This document shows positions 1 through 7,743 of a stretch of 38,091 nucleotides of DNA, piece after piece. The translations under genes and the position numbers were made by a program. The notes under the pieces are model-generated. The model saw only the letters and a program-made list of their open reading frames with translations. It had not been told where the DNA came from and made no database searches. The first letter of the stretch is position 1, and every line of letters starts with the position of its first letter. The DNA is taken from the NCBI GenBank assembly GCA_018000835.1, contig JAGNJD010000023.1, forward strand, positions 1 to 38,091. Direction: 5' to 3'. Source of the stretch: Candidatus Goldiibacteriota bacterium (lineage in GTDB: Bacteria > Oederibacteriota > PGYV01 > DSYL01).

Positions 1-2
1 AT

Positions 3-125
3 ATTGTTAAAGAAAAAAATCCTGACCTACCAAAAAAAATTTGTATGTTGCCCCCGATTATTCTTGACAATATGATTCACAGAGAGTATATAAATAGTGT
101 TTACCATCTATGTCCTGCTCCCTAA
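3..125 (+). CDS. 3' end of an unidentified gene (partial)
   Basis: An open frame runs in from the left edge and stops with TAA at 123-125, giving about 40 residues that end in HLCPAP. The composition is protein-like (PPIILDN, MIHREYINSVYHL) and no stop breaks the frame from the edge. I do not recognise the family. The start lies outside the window. It could also be a chance open frame, because only 41 codons are visible. Confidence 0.4.
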   Translation: MVKEKNPDLPKKICMLPPIILDNMIHREYINSVYHLCPAP

Positions 126-378
126 ATGTCAAATAACTTATATAAGAGAGTTGATAACAGGAAATAAAAAGTCGATAAAAAAAACAAGACGAATTATTTT
201 TCATTACAACAGGCAGGAATTACTTCCTGCAACGCATGTCCTCTAAAGATACAGCAAGCTTAAGTCTCTATGAATCTTGTTATCTTACCTTGCGACGTGT
301 ATTACTAAGGGAGGGGGAAAAAGAAGAATACAAATCCCCCTCTTTCCCCCTTTTTCAAAGGGGGAATATAAGACAAGT
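126..378. other. Intergenic stretch with a small inverted repeat and degraded repeat pieces
   Basis: No gene is seen. It holds an inverted repeat around 212-230 with arms GCAGGAA and TTCCTGC; the same GGCAGGAATTAC string recurs near 14045. From about 250 it carries a variant end of the double-hairpin repeat (AGCAAGCTTAAGTCTCT), and 287-310 (TTACCTTGCGACGTGTATTA) recurs at 37539-37565. Confidence 0.5.
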
Positions 379-797
379 GATTTCCCCTCTTTGGAAAAGA
401 GGGGCCAGGGGAGATTTTATGTAATCAAATCCCCCTTTGTTCCATTTTTACAAAGGGGAAAAAAAGAAAAAAACAAATCCCCCTCTTTCCCCCTTTTTCA
501 AAGGGGGATAAAAAATGAAAACAAAACAGCGGTTTATACTACGCTGGTCGCGTGGCACACCGTTTAAATATCCGCCTTGCTTATCTTTGAGACACAGCAA
601 GCTGTGTCTCTACAATTCGTTATTACACGTTTAGGATAATAAATACGAATTAATAATGACAACGGATGATTATATTCAATTAAAAACAAAAAAATGGAAA
701 TATGGATAAAATTGTATTTTAACGACTGCATTATACCACCCATTGTTTTAAACATGTAGAGACAGTTTTTGCTTTTCATTCCCTTTAAAAAAAACAA
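379..797. repeat. First copy of a 419-bp tandem duplication
   Basis: This unit is followed directly by a second copy. It contains, in order, a CCCCTCTTT...AAAGAGGGG unit, two CCCCC...GGGGG units, the right half of the dispersed double-hairpin element (515-613, ending in arms GAGACACAGC and GCTGTGTCTC), and about 150 bp of AT-rich sequence containing TAGGATAATAAATACGAATT. Matching positions lie 419 bp apart in the two copies, for example 515 and 934, or 611 and 1030. All short open frames here come from the repeat. Confidence 0.8.
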
Positions 798-1216
798 ATC
801 CCCCTCTTTGGAAAAGAGGGGCCAGGGGAGATTTTTATTCCTTCAAATCCCTCTTTGTTCCATTTTTACAAAGGGGGAAAAAAAGAAAAAAACAAATCCC
901 CCTCTTTCACCATTTTTCAAAGGGGGAAAAAAAATGAAAACAAAACAGCGGTTTATCCTGCACTGGTCGCGTGGCACACCGTTTGAATATTCGCCTTGCT
1001 TATCTTTGAGACACAGCAAGCTGTGTCTCTACAATTCGTTATTACACGTTTAGGATAATAAATACGAATTAATAATGACAACGGATGATTATATTCAATT
1101 AAAAACAAAAAAATGGAAATATGGATGGAATTGTATTTTAACGACTGCATTATACCACCCATTGTTTTAAACATGTAGATACAGTATTTGCTATTCATCC
1201 ACCTAAAAAAAATCCC
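798..1216. repeat. Second copy of the 419-bp tandem duplication
   Basis: It is nearly identical to the preceding unit, with scattered substitutions such as GGATGGAATTG for GGATAAAATTG near 1123. The dispersed element copy is at 934-1032. The right edge degrades within C/G-run sequence near 1216. No gene is seen. Confidence 0.75.
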
Positions 1217-1465
1217 CCTTTGTCCCCCTTTTTCTAAGGGGGAAAATAAGAAGACAACGGAAAGATATATTATTTTCTTTTTTAAAGACAGGTTTTAAAC
1301 CCGTCTCTACGTATTGTTATTAACCGCTCAGATTAATAAATTAAGGGGTGGCGATGACAACGGACTTTCCATTAAATACAAAAACCGGATTTCCGATTTC
1401 AAGGGAATGAAAAATAACGGACATGGAAGACCAAATAGGATTGCCTATTCACTGTAAAAACATCA
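1217..1465. repeat. Repeat fragments flanking the glycosidase gene
   Basis: The stretch 1247-1306 (GACAACGGAAAGATATATTA, then an AGACAGGTTTTAAAC..GTCTCT palindrome) recurs at about 37800-37862. The stretch 1370-1412 has a short palindrome (CCGGATTTCCGATTT) that also recurs at about 14065-14100. No coding region is seen before the stop codon of the next gene at 1466. Confidence 0.6.
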
Positions 1466-3445
1466 TTATTTATTTTTCAACTTTATTACTGTTACTGAAT
1501 ATGGCTTAAATTCAAAATTGAATTTTTCACCGGCATTGCTTATGGAATATTCTGTCGGCGGTTTTGAAGGGTCTGCATGATACGGCTGCTCATCAGTAAC
1601 CCATTTATAATTATCCTTGTCAAACTTCCATACTTTAGCGTCTCTGGACGGCACATATCCGTTTATGCTTATTGCAGCGTTATACGCATTTTCCGGGTCT
1701 TTGTTCACGACAAGCAGCGACAGAGTTTTATCCGGCTTTAAATTTCCATAAACTGCAAGCATTGTATTTCCTGAATTCGCATCAACCATTACGTGGTCTT
1801 TGTCGTCTCCGGGAGAAGACCAGTAATTTGTAAGCATTTTTATTACCCAGTAGTCTGCCCTTTCCTGATATTGATACGGCCCCTGCTCTGCCTGTAAATA
1901 TCCATGGTCTCCGCCTGTTGGATTTGTTATCGCACTTCCGCCGTTCATTACGTCCCATAGCATCATATAACCACGGCTGCCAAAATTTCTTATGAATTCA
2001 GGTATATACTGTGCCAGCCATAATCCGTTTTCCAGTCGCACACTTATATCATACGGCTTTACGTGGTCTGACGTATTAAACTCCGTAATCCAGATTGGAA
2101 CGTCTTTTTTTTCTGGATACTTTGCTAATGCATTTTTTATCTGCTCTGCCATGTCCTGCATGTCTTTTTTTGGTGATGCGAGAAGATCGTTAACCTGCTG
2201 GTCCCAGTTTGGATATTTATGAGTTACAAAGCCTTCTGCATAATGAAGTTTGTTTTCCTTTGCCAGTCTTCCAAGAAACGCTTCTATTGCAGAAACTCCG
2301 TCATACATGCCTGATTTTCCGTCTGCCTGTCCCTGTGCTATTATAGTAATCGTCGGATCTTCTGCTTTCATTGCTTCATAATATTTTATGAAACGTCTCG
2401 TATAATCATACATATTTATAGGTCCGCCCGTTTCCCATTGTCCGCCGTTTTCGTTTCCGATTTCCCAGTATTTAATATTATACTTCTTTTCCTTATTTGC
2501 GTATCTGACCCATGCTGCTGCCATCTGCGGGGTTCCACTGCCAAAATTTACTATGATAAGGGGGACACCTTTCCTGGGTTCAAAAGAATCCATGAATTCC
2601 ATGTATTTTTCAAATCCAAAAATCCATGAATTATTGCTGTTTAATTCAGCCGCAGTATTACATGAAGAAACAACAATTGCATTATTATTTGCAGGCGCTA
2701 TTTCCTGTCCTTTTTCAAATACCTGCAAACCTGCCATAGAATATCCACCATTTTTCCCTGCCGAACTCTCTGTCATAAGGATTCTTACGTATTGCGTGTT
2801 AACAGGGGTAAACTTTACTTCCTGTCTGCCGCCGGTTCCAGCAACGGCAACGGCAGAAGTATTCAGCCATGAGTCCTTGTCTGCTTCGTAAGGCATCCAT
2901 TGCCTGCTGTCTTTAGGGTCCCAGTATTGTATAGTGAACTTTTTTGCGTATGGCATGGATTTCTTTGTAACGTTTCCCCACGTTATTATTACCCTGTCCG
3001 GTTGTTTTTTGCCCTGCAAATCAAAATAAACCCACTGATGGTTTGGGAAATCAGTATCAGTATTTGATTTCCATACAGTTGTATCGTCCCCGTCTATTAT
3101 TTTTGACTGGCTGTATAAAAGCTCCCCTGTCGTGCTATTTGAGTAGTCCGCAGTATCCGGCACCCAGTTATGGTCTGCATCGTAACTACCGGCAGAATTC
3201 CAGAAAAAACAATCTCCCCATGAGCCTCCGGGGTAACGTAAAAAATAATTACCCGCCTCCTGTATTTTATCCTTTACAGGCATGGGATTTGTCCAGCCAT
3301 TTACGTTATTGCCAAAAATATTTATGGGTTTAAAAACGTTTACGGTAGCCGTAACATTTACGCTTATCGTGGTATTGATGGTTTCTGAAAGAATTAACTG
3401 TGGAATAAAAGTTAGCATTAAAAAAATTATAAGTCGTATTTTCAT
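1466..3445 (-). CDS. Secreted clan GH-A glycoside hydrolase, arabinofuranosidase-like, with nested F5/8C (discoidin) domain
   Basis: A 659-residue protein with a signal peptide at residues 1-20. The first barrel part holds FLRYPGGSWGDCFFWN (68-83), the signature seen in GH51/GH39-type arabinofuranosidase-like enzymes. Acid/base Glu332 lies in WEIGNEN and the probable nucleophile Glu455 in WITEFN, as expected for a retaining clan GH-A enzyme. Residues about 105-248 look like an F5/8 type C (CBM32-like) sandwich set inside the catalytic domain. The C-terminal part (from about 575) is beta-rich, as in these families. The start has an ideal site (AGGAGGAATAT then ATG). It is divergent from the lacI-type gene and probably exported to cleave arabinosyl or xylosyl side chains. 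The exact GH family and substrate are uncertain. Confidence 0.8.
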   Translation of the reverse strand: MKIRLIIFLMLTFIPQLILSETINTTISVNVTATVNVFKPINIFGNNVNGWTNPMPVKDKIQEAGNYFLRYPGGSWGDCFFWNSAGSYDADHNWVPDTADYSNSTTGELLYSQSKIIDGDDTTVWKSNTDTDFPNHQWVYFDLQGKKQPDRVIITWGNVTKKSMPYAKKFTIQYWDPKDSRQWMPYEADKDSWLNTSAVAVAGTGGRQEVKFTPVNTQYVRILMTESSAGKNGGYSMAGLQVFEKGQEIAPANNNAIVVSSCNTAAELNSNNSWIFGFEKYMEFMDSFEPRKGVPLIIVNFGSGTPQMAAAWVRYANKEKKYNIKYWEIGNENGGQWETGGPINMYDYTRRFIKYYEAMKAEDPTITIIAQGQADGKSGMYDGVSAIEAFLGRLAKENKLHYAEGFVTHKYPNWDQQVNDLLASPKKDMQDMAEQIKNALAKYPEKKDVPIWITEFNTSDHVKPYDISVRLENGLWLAQYIPEFIRNFGSRGYMMLWDVMNGGSAITNPTGGDHGYLQAEQGPYQYQERADYWVIKMLTNYWSSPGDDKDHVMVDANSGNTMLAVYGNLKPDKTLSLLVVNKDPENAYNAAISINGYVPSRDAKVWKFDKDNYKWVTDEQPYHADPSKPPTEYSISNAGEKFNFEFKPYSVTVIKLKNK

Positions 3446-3476
3446 ATATTCCTCCTGTTGAAAATATATTTTTATT

Positions 3477-3482
3477 ATTATA
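3477..3482 (-). promoter_or_regulatory. Possible -10 box of the arabinofuranosidase-like gene
   Basis: TATAAT is read on the minus strand about 30 bp before the start codon, with AGGAGG between them. No good -35 box is visible at 16-18 bp, so regulation by an activator or chance occurrence is possible. Confidence 0.35.
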
Positions 3483-3689
3483 TCATCCCTGCCTGCCGTT
3501 TACCATCATAATTAAATTTTTATGAAAATCATTGGTTGCATCCTTAAAAAGACGACACAGGTATGTCTTTTTTAATCAAGCCTTTTCAGATTTTCAAAAT
3601 CAATCCGGCAATTACCTCATCCTCATAAGCATGAAGGGTAAAAATTTATTCTGCTATTGTAAATGCGGTTATCAAGTTATAAATTTTAA

Positions 3690-3718
3690 TTGCTATTATT
3701 CTTACATTGATATATAAT
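3690..3718 (+). promoter_or_regulatory. Probable sigma70-type promoter of the LacI-family gene
   Basis: TTGCTA at 3690-3695 and TATAAT at 3713-3718 are separated by 17 bp. The start codon is at 3750, so the leader is short. The rest of the divergent interval (3446-3749) holds no gene. A palindromic AAATTTAAATTT lies just downstream but lacks the central CG expected for a LacI-family operator. Confidence 0.55.
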
Positions 3719-3749
3719 AAAGAAAATTTAAATTTATAAGGGTGTATAA

Positions 3750-4778
3750 ATGAAAAAAATAACGATAAAGGAAATTGCCAAAAAAGCAGGAGTTTCAAAA
3801 GCAACGGTATCAATGGTTTTAAACAACTACGACAGAATAGCCGATGCTACGAGAGAAAAAGTATTGCGTGTGGTAAAGGATATGCATTATTATCCGCACG
3901 AATCTGCACGCATGCTTGCAAAAAAGAAATCCGACTCAATTGCTTTTGTAAGCGCCAGATTTGCGGCGCCTTTTATATCAAACATACTTGATGCCATAGA
4001 GCAGAGAGCGTTTACAGTCAATAAATACGTCCACGGCATTATACCTTTTTCAACGCGTAACGAAAAAGAGGCAAAGGATGAATTGCTAAGGAGAATATTA
4101 TACAGCAGAAAAGCTGATTCCGTAATCGTTTTGACGTTAAAACCGGAAGACGAAATAATAAAAGAATATAACGACAGGAAACTGCCGTTGATTTTAATAG
4201 AAAACGAGATGCCGGGAGTTCATTCTATAAGAGTGGATAATTACAAAGGTGCATATCAGGCAACCGAACATCTGATAAAAAAAGGAAGGAAAAATATATG
4301 CCTGATTTCCGGCGTTACAAACCCGCCCGAAAATCTGGATATCAACCCGGCGGCAATTGAACGCAAAAAGGGTTTTGAGGATACCATGCATAATTATAAC
4401 GTTAATTATAACGAAAATAACATAGAATACATTGAACAGTATACTTTTGATGAAGGAAAAACCGCCCTTGATAATCTGTTAAAGAAAAATTCTGACGTTG
4501 ACGCAATATTTTGCGCAGCAGGAGACATTGTGGCAATGGGCGTAATAAAAAGGGCCCATGAAATAGGAATAAAAATTCCTGACGACCTTGCCATAATCGG
4601 TTATGACGACATCATAGTTGCAAAACTGCTTAACCCTCCCCTTACATCCGTCAGACAACCGATAGAAGATATCGGGAAACTTGCCTTTGACATTGCGATT
4701 GATGCAATGGAAGGAAAATTAAAGGAAGAAAAACACGTCGTTATAGAGCCGGAATTAATAATAAGAGCCACGGCATAA
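3750..4778 (+). CDS. LacI-family transcriptional regulator
   Basis: A 342-residue protein of normal length for the family. The N-terminal helix-turn-helix (residues 3-25, ITIKEIAKKAGVSKATVSMV) and hinge helix region (SARMLAKKK) are typical. They are followed by a periplasmic-binding-protein-like sensor domain with the usual motifs LILIENE, AIFCAAGDIVAMGV and LAIIGYDDI. It is the only transcription factor in the window and sits between the two glycosidase genes. It is therefore the best candidate to control the sugar locus, probably by releasing DNA when a sugar binds. A candidate operator of the right type overlaps the promoter at 36894-36936. That link is inference. It is convergent with the alpha-galactosidase gene, 71 bp apart. 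Confidence 0.93.
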   Translation: MKKITIKEIAKKAGVSKATVSMVLNNYDRIADATREKVLRVVKDMHYYPHESARMLAKKKSDSIAFVSARFAAPFISNILDAIEQRAFTVNKYVHGIIPFSTRNEKEAKDELLRRILYSRKADSVIVLTLKPEDEIIKEYNDRKLPLILIENEMPGVHSIRVDNYKGAYQATEHLIKKGRKNICLISGVTNPPENLDINPAAIERKKGFEDTMHNYNVNYNENNIEYIEQYTFDEGKTALDNLLKKNSDVDAIFCAAGDIVAMGVIKRAHEIGIKIPDDLAIIGYDDIIVAKLLNPPLTSVRQPIEDIGKLAFDIAIDAMEGKLKEEKHVVIEPELIIRATA

Positions 4779-4849
4779 TCTGCGATAACCCATCGCTGCG
4801 ACTTTTGTCTGCATTCAATACCGCATAACACATAAAAACTCTGAAAATT

Positions 4850-6961
4850 TTAAAATTTATTTATTTTAATGATTATTGAATCCTGCTTTTTATAAACCGG
4901 AATTTTAATTCCTTTTTCCATTAGTTCCCTGCCGTTTAAAACTGCGTTTTTATTTTTAATCGTTAACGAATATTTCATTGCCGGGTTAAGTCCTTTTAAT
5001 CTTATCTTTGATTCCTTTTCATTTAATTCATCCATTGCAAAAACGAACAATGCCGCCTTTTTTTTATCCTTACTCACGTAGATGAAAGAAACCCGTTTTG
5101 ATTCGTAAGGATTTTCCATTCTGTATAAATCGCCGTAATAAATTACGTCCCTTATTTCTTTATAAAATGCTATTTCGTTTTTTAACGTATCCAGTTCCCT
5201 TTTGCTCCATTTTAAAAGGTTTGCCTCTATGCCATAATTTCCTGCCATGGCAGTATGGATTCTAAAAGGCAGTTTTGATTTTCGTCCTGTAAGGCCATAG
5301 GGACTGTCTGCGACGTGACAGCACATGGCGATTGCAGGATAAAACAACGAAGTGCCATACTGGATATACTGCCTGCAAAACGGGTCGTTATTATCGCTCG
5401 TCCACATCTGGTCAACGTATTTAAAAATGCCGCCGTTAAACCTGCCGCCTCCGCCAGCGCAGCCCTCAAGTATCAATTCCGGTTTTAACGATTTCAGATA
5501 CTCCATGAGTTCATAAACGACTTTTGTATGCTCAATCCAGACAGGCACGTTTTTCAGATTAAAAGCACCTGCCTGCGAAATATACCTGTTCATGTCCCAT
5601 TTTACGTAATCAGGGTCAAATTCTTCTATTACGTATTTAAGGACTCTTTTTACGTAATCCTTTACTTCTTTTTTCGTTACGTTAAGGACCAGTTGATGCC
5701 TCATTTCAATTCTTTTTCTTCCGGGGAAATGATAACACCAGTCAGGATGTTTTTTATACAATTCGCTATGTGGGTTTACCATCTCAGGTTCAATCCATAT
5801 ACCGGACTTTAGTCCTTTATCCTTTACTTTTTGTATGAAATTTTTCATCCCGCCAGGGAATTTGTTTTTTGCAGGTTTCCAGTCACCAAGAGAAGACGTG
5901 TCGTCGTTTCTGCCGCGAAACCATCCATCGTCAACAACGAATATTTCAGCGCCGATATATCCGGCAACGTCTGCAAGTTTTAAAAGTTTTTCCTCGTTTA
6001 TGTCAAAATAAAACGCCTCCCAGCTGTTAACAAGCACACGGTTTGTATCGTTAAATACTGTTTGGCTAAGTATTTTATCCCTGTAAAAATCATGCAGATT
6101 ATGCGTCATTTTACTAAGTCCTGCATCAGAATAACCGATAATCAATGAAGGCGTCGTGAATTTCATACCTGCATCAAGTGTCATAAACCCGTCAAAACTG
6201 TTTATACCGCCGGTAAATAACAAAACGTCGTGAAAACGTCTTTCAAAAACGAATTTCCAGTTACCGGACCATAAAAACTGCCCGTAATAAATTTCACCTG
6301 TATCTTCCGACAGATCAGAAGTCCTGCTTATAAAAAAAGACGGATTATGGATGTGGCTGGAATTACCGGTCCTGCTCTCCAGAACTTTTTTGCCGTAAGA
6401 AATTTCTTCAACCCTTAACGTCATTTCATTTATCCAGCTGCCGTAAAAAAAACCAAGAAAATATTTTCCGGCGGGTAAAATCAGTTCTCCTGAATTAAAA
6501 GTTTCAAGGACCGCTTTTACGCTTTTTTCCATGTTTTCAAAAGTAACGGATTTTTCAATAAGATTATGTTCGTAATGAACGACGTAATTTAAAATCATAT
6601 AAAAATCGTATTTTTTATCCTTTAGTTTAATCCGTAAAGTATTATTTTTTATCTCATATACGGAATACTCATAATCAACGGACCTGTCGCCGTCAGAAAA
6701 CGTGCATTTTATAGTATTTTCAAAAACGTTATAACCGTCGTAAACGTTAATTTCGGGCATGAAATTTGATTTTAAATTATCCGAAGAATGATAGCCGATT
6801 TCCTTAAACGCAGGTTCCCGTATTTTTTTCTTTTGTGTATTGTTTAGTTTTCTGCCGTAATAGGCATTAAATAATTTTTTCTCCGAATTTATGCCAAATA
6901 TATATGTGGAATCTTTTGTATCAACGTAAAACATCTTTTTTCCCTTATTAAAAGATATCAC
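4850..6961 (-). CDS. GH36 alpha-galactosidase
   Basis: A 703-residue protein, the usual length for GH36. It has an N-terminal beta-sandwich (to about 300), a TIM barrel and a C-terminal beta domain. Nucleophile Asp456 lies in VKWDMNR and acid/base Asp523 in WTSDNND. Other family motifs are VVDDGWFRGR (342-351), SGIWIEPEMV (386-395) and EGCAGGGGRF (499-508). No signal peptide is seen, so it is probably cytoplasmic. It should remove alpha-linked galactose from imported oligosaccharides and feed the GalT-GalK fusion elsewhere in the window. The start is GTG, chosen because AGGAGG lies 5 bp upstream. Substrate range within GH36 is not clear from sequence. Confidence 0.92.
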   Translation of the reverse strand: MISFNKGKKMFYVDTKDSTYIFGINSEKKLFNAYYGRKLNNTQKKKIREPAFKEIGYHSSDNLKSNFMPEINVYDGYNVFENTIKCTFSDGDRSVDYEYSVYEIKNNTLRIKLKDKKYDFYMILNYVVHYEHNLIEKSVTFENMEKSVKAVLETFNSGELILPAGKYFLGFFYGSWINEMTLRVEEISYGKKVLESRTGNSSHIHNPSFFISRTSDLSEDTGEIYYGQFLWSGNWKFVFERRFHDVLLFTGGINSFDGFMTLDAGMKFTTPSLIIGYSDAGLSKMTHNLHDFYRDKILSQTVFNDTNRVLVNSWEAFYFDINEEKLLKLADVAGYIGAEIFVVDDGWFRGRNDDTSSLGDWKPAKNKFPGGMKNFIQKVKDKGLKSGIWIEPEMVNPHSELYKKHPDWCYHFPGRKRIEMRHQLVLNVTKKEVKDYVKRVLKYVIEEFDPDYVKWDMNRYISQAGAFNLKNVPVWIEHTKVVYELMEYLKSLKPELILEGCAGGGGRFNGGIFKYVDQMWTSDNNDPFCRQYIQYGTSLFYPAIAMCCHVADSPYGLTGRKSKLPFRIHTAMAGNYGIEANLLKWSKRELDTLKNEIAFYKEIRDVIYYGDLYRMENPYESKRVSFIYVSKDKKKAALFVFAMDELNEKESKIRLKGLNPAMKYSLTIKNKNAVLNGRELMEKGIKIPVYKKQDSIIIKINKF

Positions 6962-6996
6962 GGTATCCTCCTGCTTTATTTTAATTATTGAAAAAC

Positions 6997-7002
6997 ATTA
7001 TA
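6997..7002 (-). promoter_or_regulatory. Possible extended -10 promoter of the alpha-galactosidase gene
   Basis: On the minus strand the sequence TTGTATAAT carries a perfect -10 with the TG extension, 35 bp before the GTG start. No convincing -35 or LacI-type palindrome is seen. Confidence 0.45.
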
Positions 7003-7074
7003 CAATAATTTCCATTATATTGCATTGCAGAATAAAGCCGGGTATGAGGTCAGCCCTCATTCTCGTTGTCTTTC

Positions 7075-7306
7075 AGAAAGGGGGAAATAAGATGAAGTAA
7101 ATTCCCCTCTTTAAAAAAGAGGGGTTAGGGAAGATTTTATTCTTCCAAAATTATTTTTCCCTCTTTGGAAAAGAGGGGTTAGGGGAGATTTTATGTAATC
7201 AAATCCCCCTCTTTGGAAAAGAGGGGCCAGGGGAGATTTTTATTCTTTCAAATCCCCCTTTGTCCCATTTTTCTAAGGGGGATAAAAAATAAAGTTTTAA
7301 ACATGT
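7075..7306. repeat. Array of C/G-run palindromic repeats
   Basis: Three units of the form CCCCTCTTTGGAAAAGAGGGG followed by a TTAGGGGAGATTTTAT-like tail start near 7100, 7158 and 7206. A CCCCC...GGGGG unit follows at about 7253-7282. Units are direct copies and each can fold into a hairpin. There is no gene. Confidence 0.75.
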
Positions 7307-7467
7307 AGAGACAGAGCTTGCTCTGTCTCTGAAAACGAATTAAATGGTGGAATTTTTTACAAATGGTTATGAAAACAAAACAGCGGTTTATCCTACGCTG
7401 GTCGCGTGGCACACCGTTTGAATATTCGCCTTGCTTATCTTTGAGACACAGCAAGCTGTGTCTCTAC
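7307..7467. repeat. Double-hairpin dispersed repeat, full copy
   Basis: It begins with an 11-bp inverted repeat (arms AGAGACAGAGC and GCTCTGTCTCT, 7307-7330). About 40 bp of spacer and a conserved core (ACAGCGGTTTATCCTACGCT, GTCGCGTGGCACACCGTTTG) follow. It ends with a second inverted repeat (arms GAGACACAGC and GCTGTGTCTC). Other full copies are at 16439-16599 and 37365-37526. It abuts the isolated CRISPR repeat. Confidence 0.8.
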
Positions 7468-7468
7468 A

Positions 7469-7573
7469 AGAACAATCCCTTTTACACATTTTGTGAATGC
7501 GTTAGCATTCACTACGAAATTCAATGTCTTTCCGTCTTATCGTGCGTTTTATCATCAGGGCACTTATTCTGAC
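7469..7573 (-). CRISPR. Isolated CRISPR repeat carrying the 69-bp insert
   Basis: This 105-bp unit matches the long repeats of the array at 15327-15937. It has CAATCCCTTTT, then the 69-bp insert at 7484-7552, then CATCAGGGCAC and TTATTCTGAC. The first four bases (AGAA instead of GTCT) are degenerate. There is no second repeat, so it is a leader-repeat remnant or a minimal array without spacers. Orientation follows from the leader sequence on its right. Confidence 0.8.
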
Positions 7574-7654
7574 CGCTGGTTCGTTTTCGCCTTTATTTAC
7601 AATGCTTCTAAAACGCTTTTTTCAATGTGAACTTTTTTGTCATATTTATTTTTC
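7574..7654 (-). other. Fragment of CRISPR leader
   Basis: These 81 bp match the first 80 bp of leader next to the main array (15938-16017), with three substitutions and one single-base length difference that I could count. The match ends abruptly at CATATTTATTTTTC. The part of the leader that carries the presumed promoter is missing here. Confidence 0.75.
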
Positions 7655-7676
7655 CGTTTTGCTTCTCTATCAGGAA

Positions 7677-7737
7677 GTGGAGTTTTCGCGTTTTTAAATA
7701 CCGCCACCGGATATTCAACAAACGCAGAAAACTCCAC
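7677..7737. repeat. Long inverted repeat after the vWA gene
   Basis: Arms GTGGAGTTTTCGCGTTT (7677-7693) and AAACGCAGAAAACTCCAC (7720-7737) pair along 17 bp with one bulged base, around a 26-nt loop. It lies 6 bp after the stop codon of the vWA gene. There is no T-run on the far side, so it is not a standard intrinsic terminator. It may protect the 3' end of the operon mRNA or be a protein or recombination site. Confidence 0.65.
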
Positions 7738-7743
7738 AAAAAT

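Noticed and set aside
4782..4805. Possible terminator after the lacI-type gene (GCGAT/ATCGC stem, TTTT)
   Set aside because: The stem is only 5 bp and the four T residues lie 6 bp beyond it, so it is too weak to call.
7369..7467. Short shared open frame (MKTKQRFILRW...) in the double-hairpin element
   Set aside because: The frame is open in several copies, but changes are not biased to silent sites as far as I can see, no ribosome site precedes it, and it runs across the terminal palindrome.
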